Assembly: GCA_937910905.1 (NCBI GenBank)
Contig: CALEPV010000097.1
Coordinates: forward strand, 9,998-73,997
Length of the DNA: 64,000 nt
Direction: 5' to 3'
Source: an uncultured Prevotellaceae bacterium
Lineage (GTDB): Bacteria > Bacteroidota > Bacteroidia > Bacteroidales > Bacteroidaceae
The notes under the pieces were generated by a model, which was given only the letters and a program-made list of their open reading frames with translations, was not told the DNA's origin and did not search any database. Of the stretch, positions 24,001-34,400 are shown piece by piece. The position numbers and the translations under genes are program-made. Position 1 is the stretch's first letter, and each line of letters opens with the position of its first letter.

Positions 24001-27000
24001 TCGGGGCGGGCTTGGGAGCCAACACGCTGGCCGGCCGCACCCACGTCTACCTGAACGACGGTGCCGAGGTGAAGAACGTCTTTGGCGGCGGCTCCGACGG
24101 CAAGACGTATAATATGTACTCCATGCGGCAGTGGCTCTACGACCAGTGGACGGAGCGAGCCGTTGCCGAAGGCAAGACTGGCGACGACGTCACGACGATG
24201 GCAGAAGAAGGTGTTGCCTACAACATCTTCCATTGCAACCACTTCAAGGCATGGCTCGACGAGAACCCGGACGCCGTGGCGCTGCCAAGCCCGCTGCCTG
24301 TGTTCGTGGATGACTTCATGGAGAACCTCGACTCGCACAACACCAACGTCTTCATCCATGAAGGAGCAACGGTGGCCGCGAACGCCTACGGCGGCGGTCT
24401 CGGCGAATACTCGAACGTCAACGGCACGACCTGCATCCAGCTGCTTGGCGGCAGTGTGGCAGGCAATCTCTATGGCGGTGGCTACGGCGGACCGGTGGAG
24501 AACCTGTTCCCCAGTCTCAAGGACCGCTTTGAGGTGGGCACATACGTGGACATCGTGGGCGGTAGTGTCACCAACGTCTATGGCGGTGGCTATGAGGGCA
24601 ACGTCGGACATCACGACACCTCGACCACCGACACCACAGACGATATTTCCGGCGATACCCACGTGGTCATCGGCATCAGCGGCGACGACAGCCATATGGC
24701 GGGCAACCCCACCATCGAGCGTAGCCTCTACGGAGGTGGACAGCGCGGGGCCGTCTTCGGCACGGCCTACCTAACGCTGAACAATGGACACGTGGGCTAC
24801 ACATACACGGACGGCAACTATGTGGAGAACCTTGACTTGCAGACCGCCGGCGACAATCTGCTCTATGAGAACGGCAATGTCTTCGGCGGCGGCTATGACG
24901 AGGGAGGCACCGTGGACTCTACGGTGGTTGTCCTGCGTGGCGGCACCGTACGCAACAGCCTCTATGGCGGCGGCGAGATAGCCGCCATCGGTCGGGGCAG
25001 CGTCACGGCCTCGGGCGAGCAGAACAGTGTACGCGTCTATAACGGCACCTACAAGGCCGGCAAGACACATGTGGAGATGCTGGGCGGACATGTCTGCCGC
25101 GACATCTTCGGCGGTGGACGCGGCTACAGCTACAACTTGAAGGGCTCGGAAATCAGCGGCAAGGAGTTCTATACCGACGGCTACGTCTTCGGACAGACAG
25201 AGGTATATATATATTATGGTGAGGTAGGAACAGCCGCAGGACTGTCCAAGGGCTACGGCAACGTGTTCGGCGGCGGCAACATCGGATATGTCTATGGCAT
25301 AGGCACCAAGACCGACGAGAACACCGGCTCGCCCGGACACTACTACTACAAGAAGGACGGCGTGCTGACAGAGGACTGCCGCGTGGTCATCCAGCCCATG
25401 TCCTACGTGCTGACGGGGAAACCGTCTGTCACGATTGAAGATGTGACCTACAACGAGGGCGACCTGGTACCCAACGATGCCCTCAACGCCCTTGGCACCA
25501 AGGAGACGGACAGCCGCTGGAACAGCCTCGACATCTCGGGTATCAACATCCGCAACGCCGTCTTCGGCGGCGGCAATGTGTCGTCGGGCAGCGACAAGAT
25601 CTACGCCAACGCCGTCACCGTATTCGGCAACGTCACCGCCTCGCTGCGCGATGTCTATCACCGCGACCTCATCACCATTGGCACGGAACATACGGGAGGT
25701 CTCTACGGCGGCGGCAACCTGTCGTTAGTGGAAGGCTACCGCGAGCTGAACATCGCCAACTACGGCACCGACTACTACAACTTTGAGAACAACAAGGAAA
25801 TCACCATCGAGCAGTACTACAACGACCTGAACGACCGTGAGCGTGCCTACTTCCAGTTGCTCTACAAATGCGTCACGCCCAACAACGGCTACAGTGTAGA
25901 TCAGCAGATAAACGAGGAGACATATCAGAAACTGGACGATGAATACAAGAACCAGACCTACTGGCTGCAGGCCGGTTTCTGCACCATCTATGCCGGCCGC
26001 CTGCTGAACACCCTCCAGCGCAGCGACTTCTGCGGTGTGTTCGGCAGTCGTATGGTGCTGCAGGGGGCACGCGACCGCGTCACCACCACCGTCGACTACA
26101 CCGACTACACCATCAACCGCATCGGCGAGCTGTCGCTCAACCAGAATCAGGACCACGGCAACTACTTCGGCATCTACAGCGTGGTGAACCATCTGGGCAA
26201 CCTGACCAGCGACATCCACTTCAGCAACGAGCGCATCATCGACAGCAACTCATACGAGGCCAACACCTCGGGCGAGACCTACCAGGCGTTCAAAGCCTAC
26301 AACATCAACAACCGTAAGCGCAACAACGGCACCAGCAAGAACAAGGTGGCGCTGGCCTCTGGCGTGTTTCTCGAACTCACCACCGAGAATAGCTCAGGCA
26401 CTGCCGTGGAGGAGAAAGACTGGGGCTACATCACCGGCATCATCGAGCTTGACCTCATCAACGTCATCCCCGGCGAGGGCGGCGGCTACGTTTATGCCAA
26501 GAACCAGCACGGGCGCAGCACCTACAACCCCGATGCCGTGAACGTGACGCTATCGCCCTACAACAGTGCAGCACAGACCTACAAGCGCTTCACCTATACT
26601 CCGGCACAGACAGAGGACATCCAGACCAGCGGCAACTTCGTACACAACGTGAAGACAGAGCCCATCATCGACGACTGCTATCCCTCCAACGGCAACCACG
26701 CTGCCGCCGCCCACTATTGGTTCATCAAGGGTGAGATATACGTCTATGAGCAGACCATCTCGGCCTATACAGGGTCGGCCACGGCCTACGCCGAGAGCGT
26801 GCGCATACCGCTCAACATCACCGCCGCCTCCAATGGACGCCTGAAGCTCGTCAACGTGCAGCCCAACCTCTATGCCTACTACGCCACCGACGACCGCAGC
26901 AGTGTCATCGAAGGCGAGATGAAGATAAACGGCGTGACCTACCATCTCAACGACACCATCACCTACTGGGACTACTCGCTGCTCTCCGAGAGCAACAAGC

Positions 27001-30000
27001 GGCGCTTTGTGCCAGAGACATGGGTGTGCATCAAGGATGGAACCATCGACGGTGTCAGCTATACCCGCGGCCAGGTGGTGCTGCCCCTGACCGAAACACC
27101 TACCACCGTAAAGGACAAGAATGGCGACGACTGCGCGCTCACCGACATCCTGCGCACCTCCAATAACCTGTCGCACAGCAACGGCTACCTCCTCACCTTC
27201 GACATGAACAACCCCATGCCGTGGAACGACTGGTATGCGCCCGTGCTGCGTGCTGACGGCGAGAAAATCAACACCAAGACGTACAGCGACCTGACGGACA
27301 GCCAGAAGGACAAATACATCGAAGGCCCCACCTTCCACCTCGACGCCTACAGCGTACACGGGCAACGCGACTACAGGGTTGGCGACATCATACCCGCAGA
27401 CGTGGTGAGCAACTATCTGGCCATCCCCGCCAGCGCCATGCCTGAGACACAGCAGGCCACCGTCGTGCCGGCCTACGTCTCTACAGAGGAACTCGACTAC
27501 GTCATCGCAGGCCGCACCTATCATGCGGAGAAAGGTGCCGACATCTCCGAGACCGACTATCTGCTCCTCGATGCCGCGACGCAGGCCAAGTTCACAGAGG
27601 CCTTCGTATGCACCAGCACCGTCACCATCGACGAGGCCACCAACAACTTCATCATCTACGGCACCCTCCTCTCCCAGTCGGAAATCGATGCCTACAAGGC
27701 CGCCTACGTCCGCGCCAACGGGTTTACCCCATCGGAAACAGACCAGCTCTTCAGCGAGCACATCGTCAAGGCCTACCGCTGCACTGCAGCCGGCAAGTAC
27801 GGCGGCAAGTACTACGAGGAGCCCAAGAACTACTCGGCCATCGAGTCGTGGTGCTCACTGCCCGACCGCGACGGCTTCACCTTCAACAAGGACGCCTTCG
27901 ACATCCTCTACGACGACAGCTTCGGCACCGACTTCCAGGCCGATGTCACCGCCTACGGGTCGCCCTACAGCGACATGATGGCCGTCGATTACACAGCCTT
28001 TTACACCGGCCCGACCGATGCCACGCCGCACAACGGTGTCCTGCTGACCCATGACACGGAGTACAGTCGCGAGGAGTATGAGAGCCTGCCCAATGAGCGT
28101 TACCACTACTCGCCCATCACGGCCGTCAAGAACTCCGGCACAAAGGACTACTATGTGGTAACGCAGTCGTTCTACAGCGGCGACATGGCCTATATCGCTG
28201 GGCAGGTGCTGACCGAGGAGGTCTATACCCGCCTGAAGGCCCAGCACGAAGACGAGATGTCCGTTATCGAGCTGACCAATAACAGCGATGTCGATGTGAC
28301 TTTCTACTACTGCCGCGAGGACTACGTCATCGGTGAGAAGGGCGACGGCGAGGCTCTGAGCGTAGATGAGACAACCTACGCCGTCGGTAGCACCGTGCCG
28401 AAGGGAACAGTCATCAATGCATCGACCTACAGCGGCATCGTCAACCACCAGCAGCACTTCGTCATACGCGGCACAGAGCCCACGGAGACCAGCACGCTCT
28501 ACGTCTCGCGCGAGAGCGACATCAAGAGCCTCTCCAAGGACCGCACATACACCGTCATCTACCAGTACACCTACGACGAAGGCGACGACACCGGCAGCCA
28601 TATCGACCAGATCAGCGAGCTGCACGTGGTGAACATCCACGTGAAGTTCCGTAGCGGCGTACCTACCATCGGCGACCTCTCGGCACCGCCCGTCATCCTG
28701 CCCGGCACCACCATCGGCCTTACCAAGCCGAGCGTTACGGAGGGTGCCTACGAAATCATGGAAGGCGGATGGGAGATGTACCGCACCAGCGATGATGCCG
28801 CCCTGCACCGCAACGGCAAGGCCTTCGTACCCTCCGAGACGCAGATGTACTGGTATCAGAACCAGAAGTACCATGTCGCCTACTATGCCAAGACCTACTT
28901 AGGCAAGACCTTCTCCAACCAGGTGCCTGTCACCGTGGCCAACTACCACGACATCAGCGAGGTGATGCAAGACAAGGAACACCACATGTATATCGACCAT
29001 ACCGATGTGATGCGCGACCCGAAGATATATCTTGATCAGACCATGCACGATGGCGAGAACCAGCTGGACCTTTTGGCCGACTTCTTCAGTCTCAGCGCAG
29101 GTGCTACTCTGGCTGGACATGACGCTCTGAACACCACACAGGTAGGCAACAGTAAGAATCTGGAGTTCTTCTTGCGTTCCAACCTCAGCCATTCTGAAGC
29201 ATGGGCACCTATCGGTTCCGATACCAACTGCTTCGAGGGTACGCTCCACGGCGACGGCTATACCATCAGCGGCCTCGACCATTCTCTCTTCAGCCATCTC
29301 TGCGGCGACGTGTATAACCTGGGGGTCACCGGTTCCTTCACATCGGCAGGCATTGCCAACGAGGGCGACGGCTACATAGAGAACTGCTGGATAACGACCA
29401 CCGCAACCCCTGCCGCCAACGTGAAAGCTGTCTTCGGCAATCCCGCCACCACCACCCAGGTCCAAAACTGTTACTACCCCGTCCGCACCGACGGGTTCAC
29501 CCCGTCGGAAGGCACCCGTGCCATGCCCGACAACGCCTTCTGCAACGGCGAGGTGGCCTTCAACCTCAATGGCTTCTACCTCAAGGAGCGCTACGACCGC
29601 AATCGCAGCGAGGGCGAGGCCATCGCCGACAGCTACGTGCAGAGCCGCTACGACGACGGCGACTTCGTCTATGCCGATGGCACTATACCGTCGGGAACAG
29701 ACATTCGCCAATGGATTGACAACGAACAGAACTTCAGGTACTCGCCCATCTGGCCCGATGACTATCTCTTCTTCGGACAGATGCTCACCTACGGCCATGT
29801 ACGCAACCGCTTCTATCAGGAGTTGCCCGCCCATCTTGTCAAGGATGCCGCCAACTACAACCGGCTCTATTCCTCTGACGTGTCCAACCGCGTCTATCGC
29901 GCCCCGGCCTACTACCGCAGCGCCGAGATGGGTGTGGCCCACTTTAACCCCTACGCCGTACTGACACAGCAGACGGCCGACGTCACACGCAGTGTCTATC

Positions 30001-31418
30001 CCCACATGACGTCCATTGACTTCACTGGCTACAACGACCTCAGCCAAGGCTACAGTCAAGGACTCAGTGACGGACGGTTCTATCCGCCGCTGCTCGATGA
30101 CGACGGCCTCATCGGCATCGTCAACCAAGACGAGACGCAGAATCTGCTGGTCTATTCCCCCGCAGAAGGAACGACTCATGACGTGCTGACCGACTACTTC
30201 GTAGAGCCCGTCTATGACGAGGGCGAATACCGAACGGTGGCCGTCAACGGACAAACCGTCAAAGGCCACCTGGTGAGCCGGAGCGGCAATGGCTTCATCG
30301 CACAGACCGACCACATACTGGTGGACAAGCAGGACTTCAACTGCCCCGTCAGCTACACCTTCGCCACCGGCAAGCGTATGTGGCACCAGCGCTATCCTGA
30401 CCGCTATTTCAGTACGGCTAAGGGCTGGGAAACCATCAGCCTGCCCTTCACCGCCGAGCTGGTGACCACACAGACAAAGGGCGAAATCACTCACTTCTAC
30501 AGCGGCAGCGCCTCCATTGACGGCACTACGAAGACCGGCCATGAGTACTGGCTGCGCGAGTACAAGGGCAAGAAGGAAGAGGACGGCGACCGCTTCACGG
30601 CAGCGTTCAGCTACCCCGAAGCCGGCACGGAGGACAAGACGGTGGACAACACCTTCCTCTGGGACTACTACTACAGCTACAGCGACCAGCACGACAAGAA
30701 CGCTGACAGCTACCAGACCTACTACGAGACAGCCCGCGACTACGAAGGCTATCCCCGGCTGGCGCAGGCCACGCCCTATGCCATCGGCTTCCCGGGCAGC
30801 GACTACAATGAGTTCGACCTCAGCGGCGAATGGACGGCACCCAACACGGCCTCGCCAGCACCCGCACTGGTTAGTCGCCAGGTCATTACCTTCGCCTCCA
30901 AACCGGCCGTCACTATCGCCGTGAGCGATACCGAACTGGCAGCACAGTCCCTTGATGGCTATACCTTCACGCCCACCTACATGACACAGGACGTGGCGGG
31001 CTACATCCTGAACGCCGACGGCAACCGCTTCGAGAGGACGGAAAGTGGCACGGCTCAGCCCTTCCGCCCCTACTTCACCGCCACATCACAACCGCAGTCG
31101 GCCCCTGCACACCGCATCGCCTCCCACATCACCATCGACAGCAGCCATCAGGCTATCGGCTACGACGGCGATGAGCCGGGAGAGAACCAACAGGACGACG
31201 GAGCTTTCTACATCACCGTGAACCGCCGCAGGATTGTCGTCTCTTCGACGCTACAGAGCGAAACGCACGTTCACATCGTCAACGTTGGCGGTCAGGCCAT
31301 CGCCTCCTTCGTCGTTCAGCCCGGAGAGACCGTAGAGACTCCCGTCAACAGTGCCGGTGTCTATATCGTCCGTGCTGCCGACGGCAGATACACAAAGAAA
31401 CTGGTTGTAAGAAAATAA
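21009..31418 (+). CDS. Giant (3469 aa) YGGGN-repeat surface protein, probable fimbria-associated adhesin
   Basis: The start at ATG 21009 is one base after the previous stop and gives the signal MTAIRRIILLLTTAVPALAMQAQ. Residues about 30-1600 hold about 39 units of the type (N/S)VYGGGN(E/K)(A/G) spaced 20-60 residues apart, each followed by short beta-strands (TSVNISGG); this suggests a long beta-solenoid. Residues about 1600-2700 are a different, Tyr/Asp-rich region with recurring (S/T)YxxGxxI/V units and an Ig-like stretch (GTTIGLTKPSV). Residues about 2700-3000 have GLUG-like units (GTLHGDGYTISGLDHSLFSHL). The C-terminus has a GWETISLPF module and a sorting-tail-like end (VHIVNVGGQAIASF...GVYIVRAADGRYTKKLVVRK), typical of type IX secretion. 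Carries two REP-like palindromes in frame. Confidence 0.8.
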   Translation: MTAIRRIILLLTTAVPALAMQAQVVVRGNVYGGGNEGRVGSSTSVNISGGNISGSVFGGARSADVGGSTSVHLDGEHISGNIIINAVYGGNDIAGTIGTSENLPETITDAETNGIDNTWNSFVTSSQETGGMNIHVRELYGGGNKAELGKAYMELCGGTYDYVYGGGNEATVTMRTDISINNTTPIVAGSYQFGSVFGGNNKAEMDIRPMWHLTKGSIHNLYSGGNEGDMTSANGIELFTSSADIEVLNVFGGCRKANVIPSTSVDFGATVTISGGQITNVYGGNDISGTVRRGTRVNIQSSILGDVYGGGNGSYVYTDNEELVDDAQYGDFYYDKGSKTAAQALLDHRPNVENTLVFLSGTEDSPTFIHGSVYCGGNSATLRTEDGSLSNARAALRIGSYVVVDKVFLGSNGANMVSEAILQTYAGTYESKDINSMDLTTTADFEDYMRGVEVAIRPSVSFDSDYVPYSSKVGSFFCGGNVGSMSADGTFTIDFLNSLVIYGKLVGGCNSANVAASDYNAAHEGGLITAAQPKVQMNLSGLKLEPRQIAAGEDGMPQLVWNTTGEDEDRRLHGANVYGGCYESGYVNGDVEINLLATTVDKESVFGEGNSEVDLDEQGDDVLGDALNVFGGGYGSLAEIRGNTVVSVEDGYTFQVFGGGEQGVVTGNSTVSLNGGEVEYLYGGGFMGPIRGHVTVNLGSGTCYDAFAGACNADIDGYTELFIGRNGRGELSFPYVRDNVYGGNDFGGRILGKGEHEGHDGATIASNAYVEYLQGRVDSIFGGNFGYYEYADRHYEVYTNDDGSPKEGIYKPYIEQSFVCFKPNYNPANEVSIVFGGSQGHPGETTNNNSMQLYSYVLVEDLHPSSRFLSTDIYGSGAFGGLGTLEHPGAGASVIDLYSGRFHNIYGSSNKEGITGYARVNVPASSDIQANAIYGGGQGYNATDFCDAYVTCVDYHSQNATLEEGLYGGNENYRMARDTYLNIDVPVRNKSGQLVDVFGAGLGANTLAGRTHVYLNDGAEVKNVFGGGSDGKTYNMYSMRQWLYDQWTERAVAEGKTGDDVTTMAEEGVAYNIFHCNHFKAWLDENPDAVALPSPLPVFVDDFMENLDSHNTNVFIHEGATVAANAYGGGLGEYSNVNGTTCIQLLGGSVAGNLYGGGYGGPVENLFPSLKDRFEVGTYVDIVGGSVTNVYGGGYEGNVGHHDTSTTDTTDDISGDTHVVIGISGDDSHMAGNPTIERSLYGGGQRGAVFGTAYLTLNNGHVGYTYTDGNYVENLDLQTAGDNLLYENGNVFGGGYDEGGTVDSTVVVLRGGTVRNSLYGGGEIAAIGRGSVTASGEQNSVRVYNGTYKAGKTHVEMLGGHVCRDIFGGGRGYSYNLKGSEISGKEFYTDGYVFGQTEVYIYYGEVGTAAGLSKGYGNVFGGGNIGYVYGIGTKTDENTGSPGHYYYKKDGVLTEDCRVVIQPMSYVLTGKPSVTIEDVTYNEGDLVPNDALNALGTKETDSRWNSLDISGINIRNAVFGGGNVSSGSDKIYANAVTVFGNVTASLRDVYHRDLITIGTEHTGGLYGGGNLSLVEGYRELNIANYGTDYYNFENNKEITIEQYYNDLNDRERAYFQLLYKCVTPNNGYSVDQQINEETYQKLDDEYKNQTYWLQAGFCTIYAGRLLNTLQRSDFCGVFGSRMVLQGARDRVTTTVDYTDYTINRIGELSLNQNQDHGNYFGIYSVVNHLGNLTSDIHFSNERIIDSNSYEANTSGETYQAFKAYNINNRKRNNGTSKNKVALASGVFLELTTENSSGTAVEEKDWGYITGIIELDLINVIPGEGGGYVYAKNQHGRSTYNPDAVNVTLSPYNSAAQTYKRFTYTPAQTEDIQTSGNFVHNVKTEPIIDDCYPSNGNHAAAAHYWFIKGEIYVYEQTISAYTGSATAYAESVRIPLNITAASNGRLKLVNVQPNLYAYYATDDRSSVIEGEMKINGVTYHLNDTITYWDYSLLSESNKRRFVPETWVCIKDGTIDGVSYTRGQVVLPLTETPTTVKDKNGDDCALTDILRTSNNLSHSNGYLLTFDMNNPMPWNDWYAPVLRADGEKINTKTYSDLTDSQKDKYIEGPTFHLDAYSVHGQRDYRVGDIIPADVVSNYLAIPASAMPETQQATVVPAYVSTEELDYVIAGRTYHAEKGADISETDYLLLDAATQAKFTEAFVCTSTVTIDEATNNFIIYGTLLSQSEIDAYKAAYVRANGFTPSETDQLFSEHIVKAYRCTAAGKYGGKYYEEPKNYSAIESWCSLPDRDGFTFNKDAFDILYDDSFGTDFQADVTAYGSPYSDMMAVDYTAFYTGPTDATPHNGVLLTHDTEYSREEYESLPNERYHYSPITAVKNSGTKDYYVVTQSFYSGDMAYIAGQVLTEEVYTRLKAQHEDEMSVIELTNNSDVDVTFYYCREDYVIGEKGDGEALSVDETTYAVGSTVPKGTVINASTYSGIVNHQQHFVIRGTEPTETSTLYVSRESDIKSLSKDRTYTVIYQYTYDEGDDTGSHIDQISELHVVNIHVKFRSGVPTIGDLSAPPVILPGTTIGLTKPSVTEGAYEIMEGGWEMYRTSDDAALHRNGKAFVPSETQMYWYQNQKYHVAYYAKTYLGKTFSNQVPVTVANYHDISEVMQDKEHHMYIDHTDVMRDPKIYLDQTMHDGENQLDLLADFFSLSAGATLAGHDALNTTQVGNSKNLEFFLRSNLSHSEAWAPIGSDTNCFEGTLHGDGYTISGLDHSLFSHLCGDVYNLGVTGSFTSAGIANEGDGYIENCWITTTATPAANVKAVFGNPATTTQVQNCYYPVRTDGFTPSEGTRAMPDNAFCNGEVAFNLNGFYLKERYDRNRSEGEAIADSYVQSRYDDGDFVYADGTIPSGTDIRQWIDNEQNFRYSPIWPDDYLFFGQMLTYGHVRNRFYQELPAHLVKDAANYNRLYSSDVSNRVYRAPAYYRSAEMGVAHFNPYAVLTQQTADVTRSVYPHMTSIDFTGYNDLSQGYSQGLSDGRFYPPLLDDDGLIGIVNQDETQNLLVYSPAEGTTHDVLTDYFVEPVYDEGEYRTVAVNGQTVKGHLVSRSGNGFIAQTDHILVDKQDFNCPVSYTFATGKRMWHQRYPDRYFSTAKGWETISLPFTAELVTTQTKGEITHFYSGSASIDGTTKTGHEYWLREYKGKKEEDGDRFTAAFSYPEAGTEDKTVDNTFLWDYYYSYSDQHDKNADSYQTYYETARDYEGYPRLAQATPYAIGFPGSDYNEFDLSGEWTAPNTASPAPALVSRQVITFASKPAVTIAVSDTELAAQSLDGYTFTPTYMTQDVAGYILNADGNRFERTESGTAQPFRPYFTATSQPQSAPAHRIASHITIDSSHQAIGYDGDEPGENQQDDGAFYITVNRRRIVVSSTLQSETHVHIVNVGGQAIASFVVQPGETVETPVNSAGVYIVRAADGRYTKKLVVRK
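27718..27735. repeat. REP-like word ACGGGTTTACCCCATCGG in the giant gene
   Basis: An imperfect version of the GGTTTACCC palindrome, translated as NGFTPSETD. The peptide resembles DGFTPSEGT encoded by the copy at 29488. Confidence 0.5.
29488..29508. repeat. REP-like palindrome CGACGGGTTCACCCCGTCG in the giant gene
   Basis: A near-perfect hairpin (CCGACGGG / CCCGTCGG) translated as TDGFTPSEG within the GLUG-like part of the giant protein. Confidence 0.6.
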
Positions 31419-31421
31419 TGT

Positions 31422-34400
31422 ATGATGAACAGAAATGACATTTATGGCCTAGTATGCCTCCTGTTATCCACTCTTTCTCTGTTGACGATGGGAGCGTCAG
31501 AAGCGTGGGGGCAGACGCTTGAAGAAGGGTCCTATTATATTGCCTGTCATGACAAAGGAAGTTATAGCAGCAGCGATCCATCGAACAACTATTACCTGAC
31601 TGCTGCCACCGGCTACTTCTATGCTGTGAATAGCTCAAACGTCACGACGGGTGTGGCAGAGAACAATGGCATGCCATTCCTGACCACTTATAAGAGTTTT
31701 CTCCATGATGCATCAGCAAATGCGGTCTGGCAGGTCAGCCAGTATGTGAAAGACGGAACGACCTACTATCGGTTCCGTCTTCAAGGCAAACAGTTGGTGG
31801 CCAACGACCCTTATTTAGTGACAGCAGGTACGAATACTTATCGCCGCATCGCTGTCCACTTGGAAGACGTGGAGACGGTGACGGACAATTCCCTTTTCGT
31901 ACTTACCAAGGTTTCGGGGAAAGACTACTATACCATCCGCCCCAAGGATGTCGCGACGTCTTTGGCATTGAATCCCGCTACTGCCAATTATGACCAGACA
32001 GAACGCTACAGTAGCACGGGTAATGGCTATGGCGGCCTGATCGGGCTTGGCAGCTCAACGGACGGTAACTCTTTCTGGTATTTCGAGGCGTACATCCCCA
32101 CGCCCGTCATCACCCGTTCCAGCGACAACGTGGTCACCATCAGTTGTGACCCGGCAGGAACGGCTATCTACTATACCACCGACGGCAGCATTCCCGACCC
32201 GACCGATGTGGGCGAGGGGAAGTCCACACAACAGTATGCAGCCCCCTTCACCCTGACCGATGGCACGAGTGGCGTGAAGGCCGTCGCCGTGGCTAATGGC
32301 AAGACATCTCCTGTGGTGACCCTCGACGTGGCAGTACTGTTCGGTGCCTCCTGTTCCTATCTCGTCCAGAGCGTGGAGAACAGTTACTTCTACCTGCTGC
32401 CCGGCACGACCGACACCTACGGCTACGAGCGGCTTGTCACCAACTCGCTGGCCCGTCCGACCATGATGTGGTACTTCACGGATGCCGGTATCGCTGATGG
32501 CAAGCAATACTACTACATCGTCAACAAAGAGAGCGGCAAGCACCTGTTCTACCATACCTATCTGGACAGCGACAGCAAGACCCAGCATGGCTATGCCTTG
32601 GATGCCGACACTGAAGCCTACCTTGATAACGAGAACTACATGTTCAGCCTTGAGCAGGCTGCGACTGGCTACAACATCAGTCCAAAGGCTGCCCCCACCC
32701 GCTACCTGAACAAGAACGGCGGCAACGCGCAGAGCTGGAACGTGAACACCACGACCAACAATACCGCCACAACAACCCAGTGGAACGTGGTTCGTGCAAC
32801 GGGCGACAAGATGCCCTCGCTGACGCACCCCGTCAGCATCTCCTCCGACAGCCACTGCTACTATTTCAATATCGCCAACCTGACATACAGCGGCTACTAC
32901 CTGACGCAGGCTGCCAACGTTATCACGTCCACGGATGCCTCGGCCTGGTATGTTCAGGAGGCCGGGCGCGACGACTGGCTCATATACTATCACATCGTTG
33001 ATGCCGCTACCGGGCAATACCTGTATCTCAACAAGACCAGTAGCTGGACGGACAACCCGCTCACCACAAAGGCTGCGGATGAGCTGACCTCTGACAACGC
33101 CGACCGCGCAACATTCGTGATAGCACGAAGCTTCACCGACGGTCAGCTCTACATCGTGCCAAGCTATTTCAAGTATACGGCTCCTAATGTCTATTACAGC
33201 ATTTACCAGAAGGACAACAACGGTGTGTTGCAGGTGAGGAGCAACTGGAACAGCAACGACATCAAGTGGAGTTTCACGTCGGCATCGTTCCAGTGTGCCG
33301 CCCCGGAGGTCTCCTACGATGCTACGCAGGGCACCGTCAGCCTGTCGTGCTCCACGCCAGGGACCAAGATCTACTATGTCCGCTATGCCAGTGCCGACGG
33401 TGCCGACCCCGACCTGGGCAATGCCACCATCAAGGCCGCGCTGACGCTTTACGACGGCACACCCGTCAGCATGGACGGCTATACCTATATCAAGGCCATA
33501 GCAGCGCGATGCACCGACGACGGCAGCGACCAGTCGGCGGTAACCGCCTACGGCCCCGTTGCGTTCCATTGTGCCACGCCTGTCATCAAGATGAAGAACG
33601 GTCAGGTGGCGATTACCTGCTCTACGGCGAGTGCCACCATCTACTACACGCTCGACCAGGAGATAGACGCCACCAATCCCTTAGCGACCACGGGGCTACA
33701 GACTTACACTGGTCCTTTCGCCGTGGACGGGATGCCGGTGGTGCGTGCCTTTGCAGTCGTGGGAAGCAACATCGCCAACATGTCTGCCATCGCAGAGTAC
33801 GATGATGTCCCGACGACTATTGCCAGAGCCTCCGAGATTACCAGCATGAGCGGCAACTACTATCTGGCTGAAGGGTTCGTCGACGACCTGTCTGCTCCCA
33901 TAGGGTCGGAGAGCAATCCCTTTACGGGAAAGATAGATGGCGGCTACAATGCCTTCAGCCTCAGCCACTCCCTCTTTGCCTGCGTGCAGGACGCCACCAT
34001 CAAGAATGTGGTGGTCAGCAGTGCCACCATCAGTGGAGGCGTCAACACGGGTGCCCTCTGCAACGTGGTCGACGGCACGTCGCGCATCTACAACTGCGGC
34101 GTCCTCGGTGGCAGCATCAGCGGCAGCGGGGCCGTGGGCGGACTCGTGGGCAAGATACAGTCGGGCAGCGACAGCCGCGTGGTGAACTGCTACAACTATG
34201 CCGCCGTCGTTGGCGGCAGCCATGCTGCCGGCATCGTGGGGCGAAACGACGGAGCGAACGCCCGCATCGCCCTCTGCATGATGTACGGCGACGTGACGGG
34301 GGCCACTGTCATCTCGCCCGTCTATAGCGGCACACATACGAAAAACGTCAGCAACTTCAGCGAGTACAACTATTACAGGAGCAAGGCCAACGTGCCTTAC

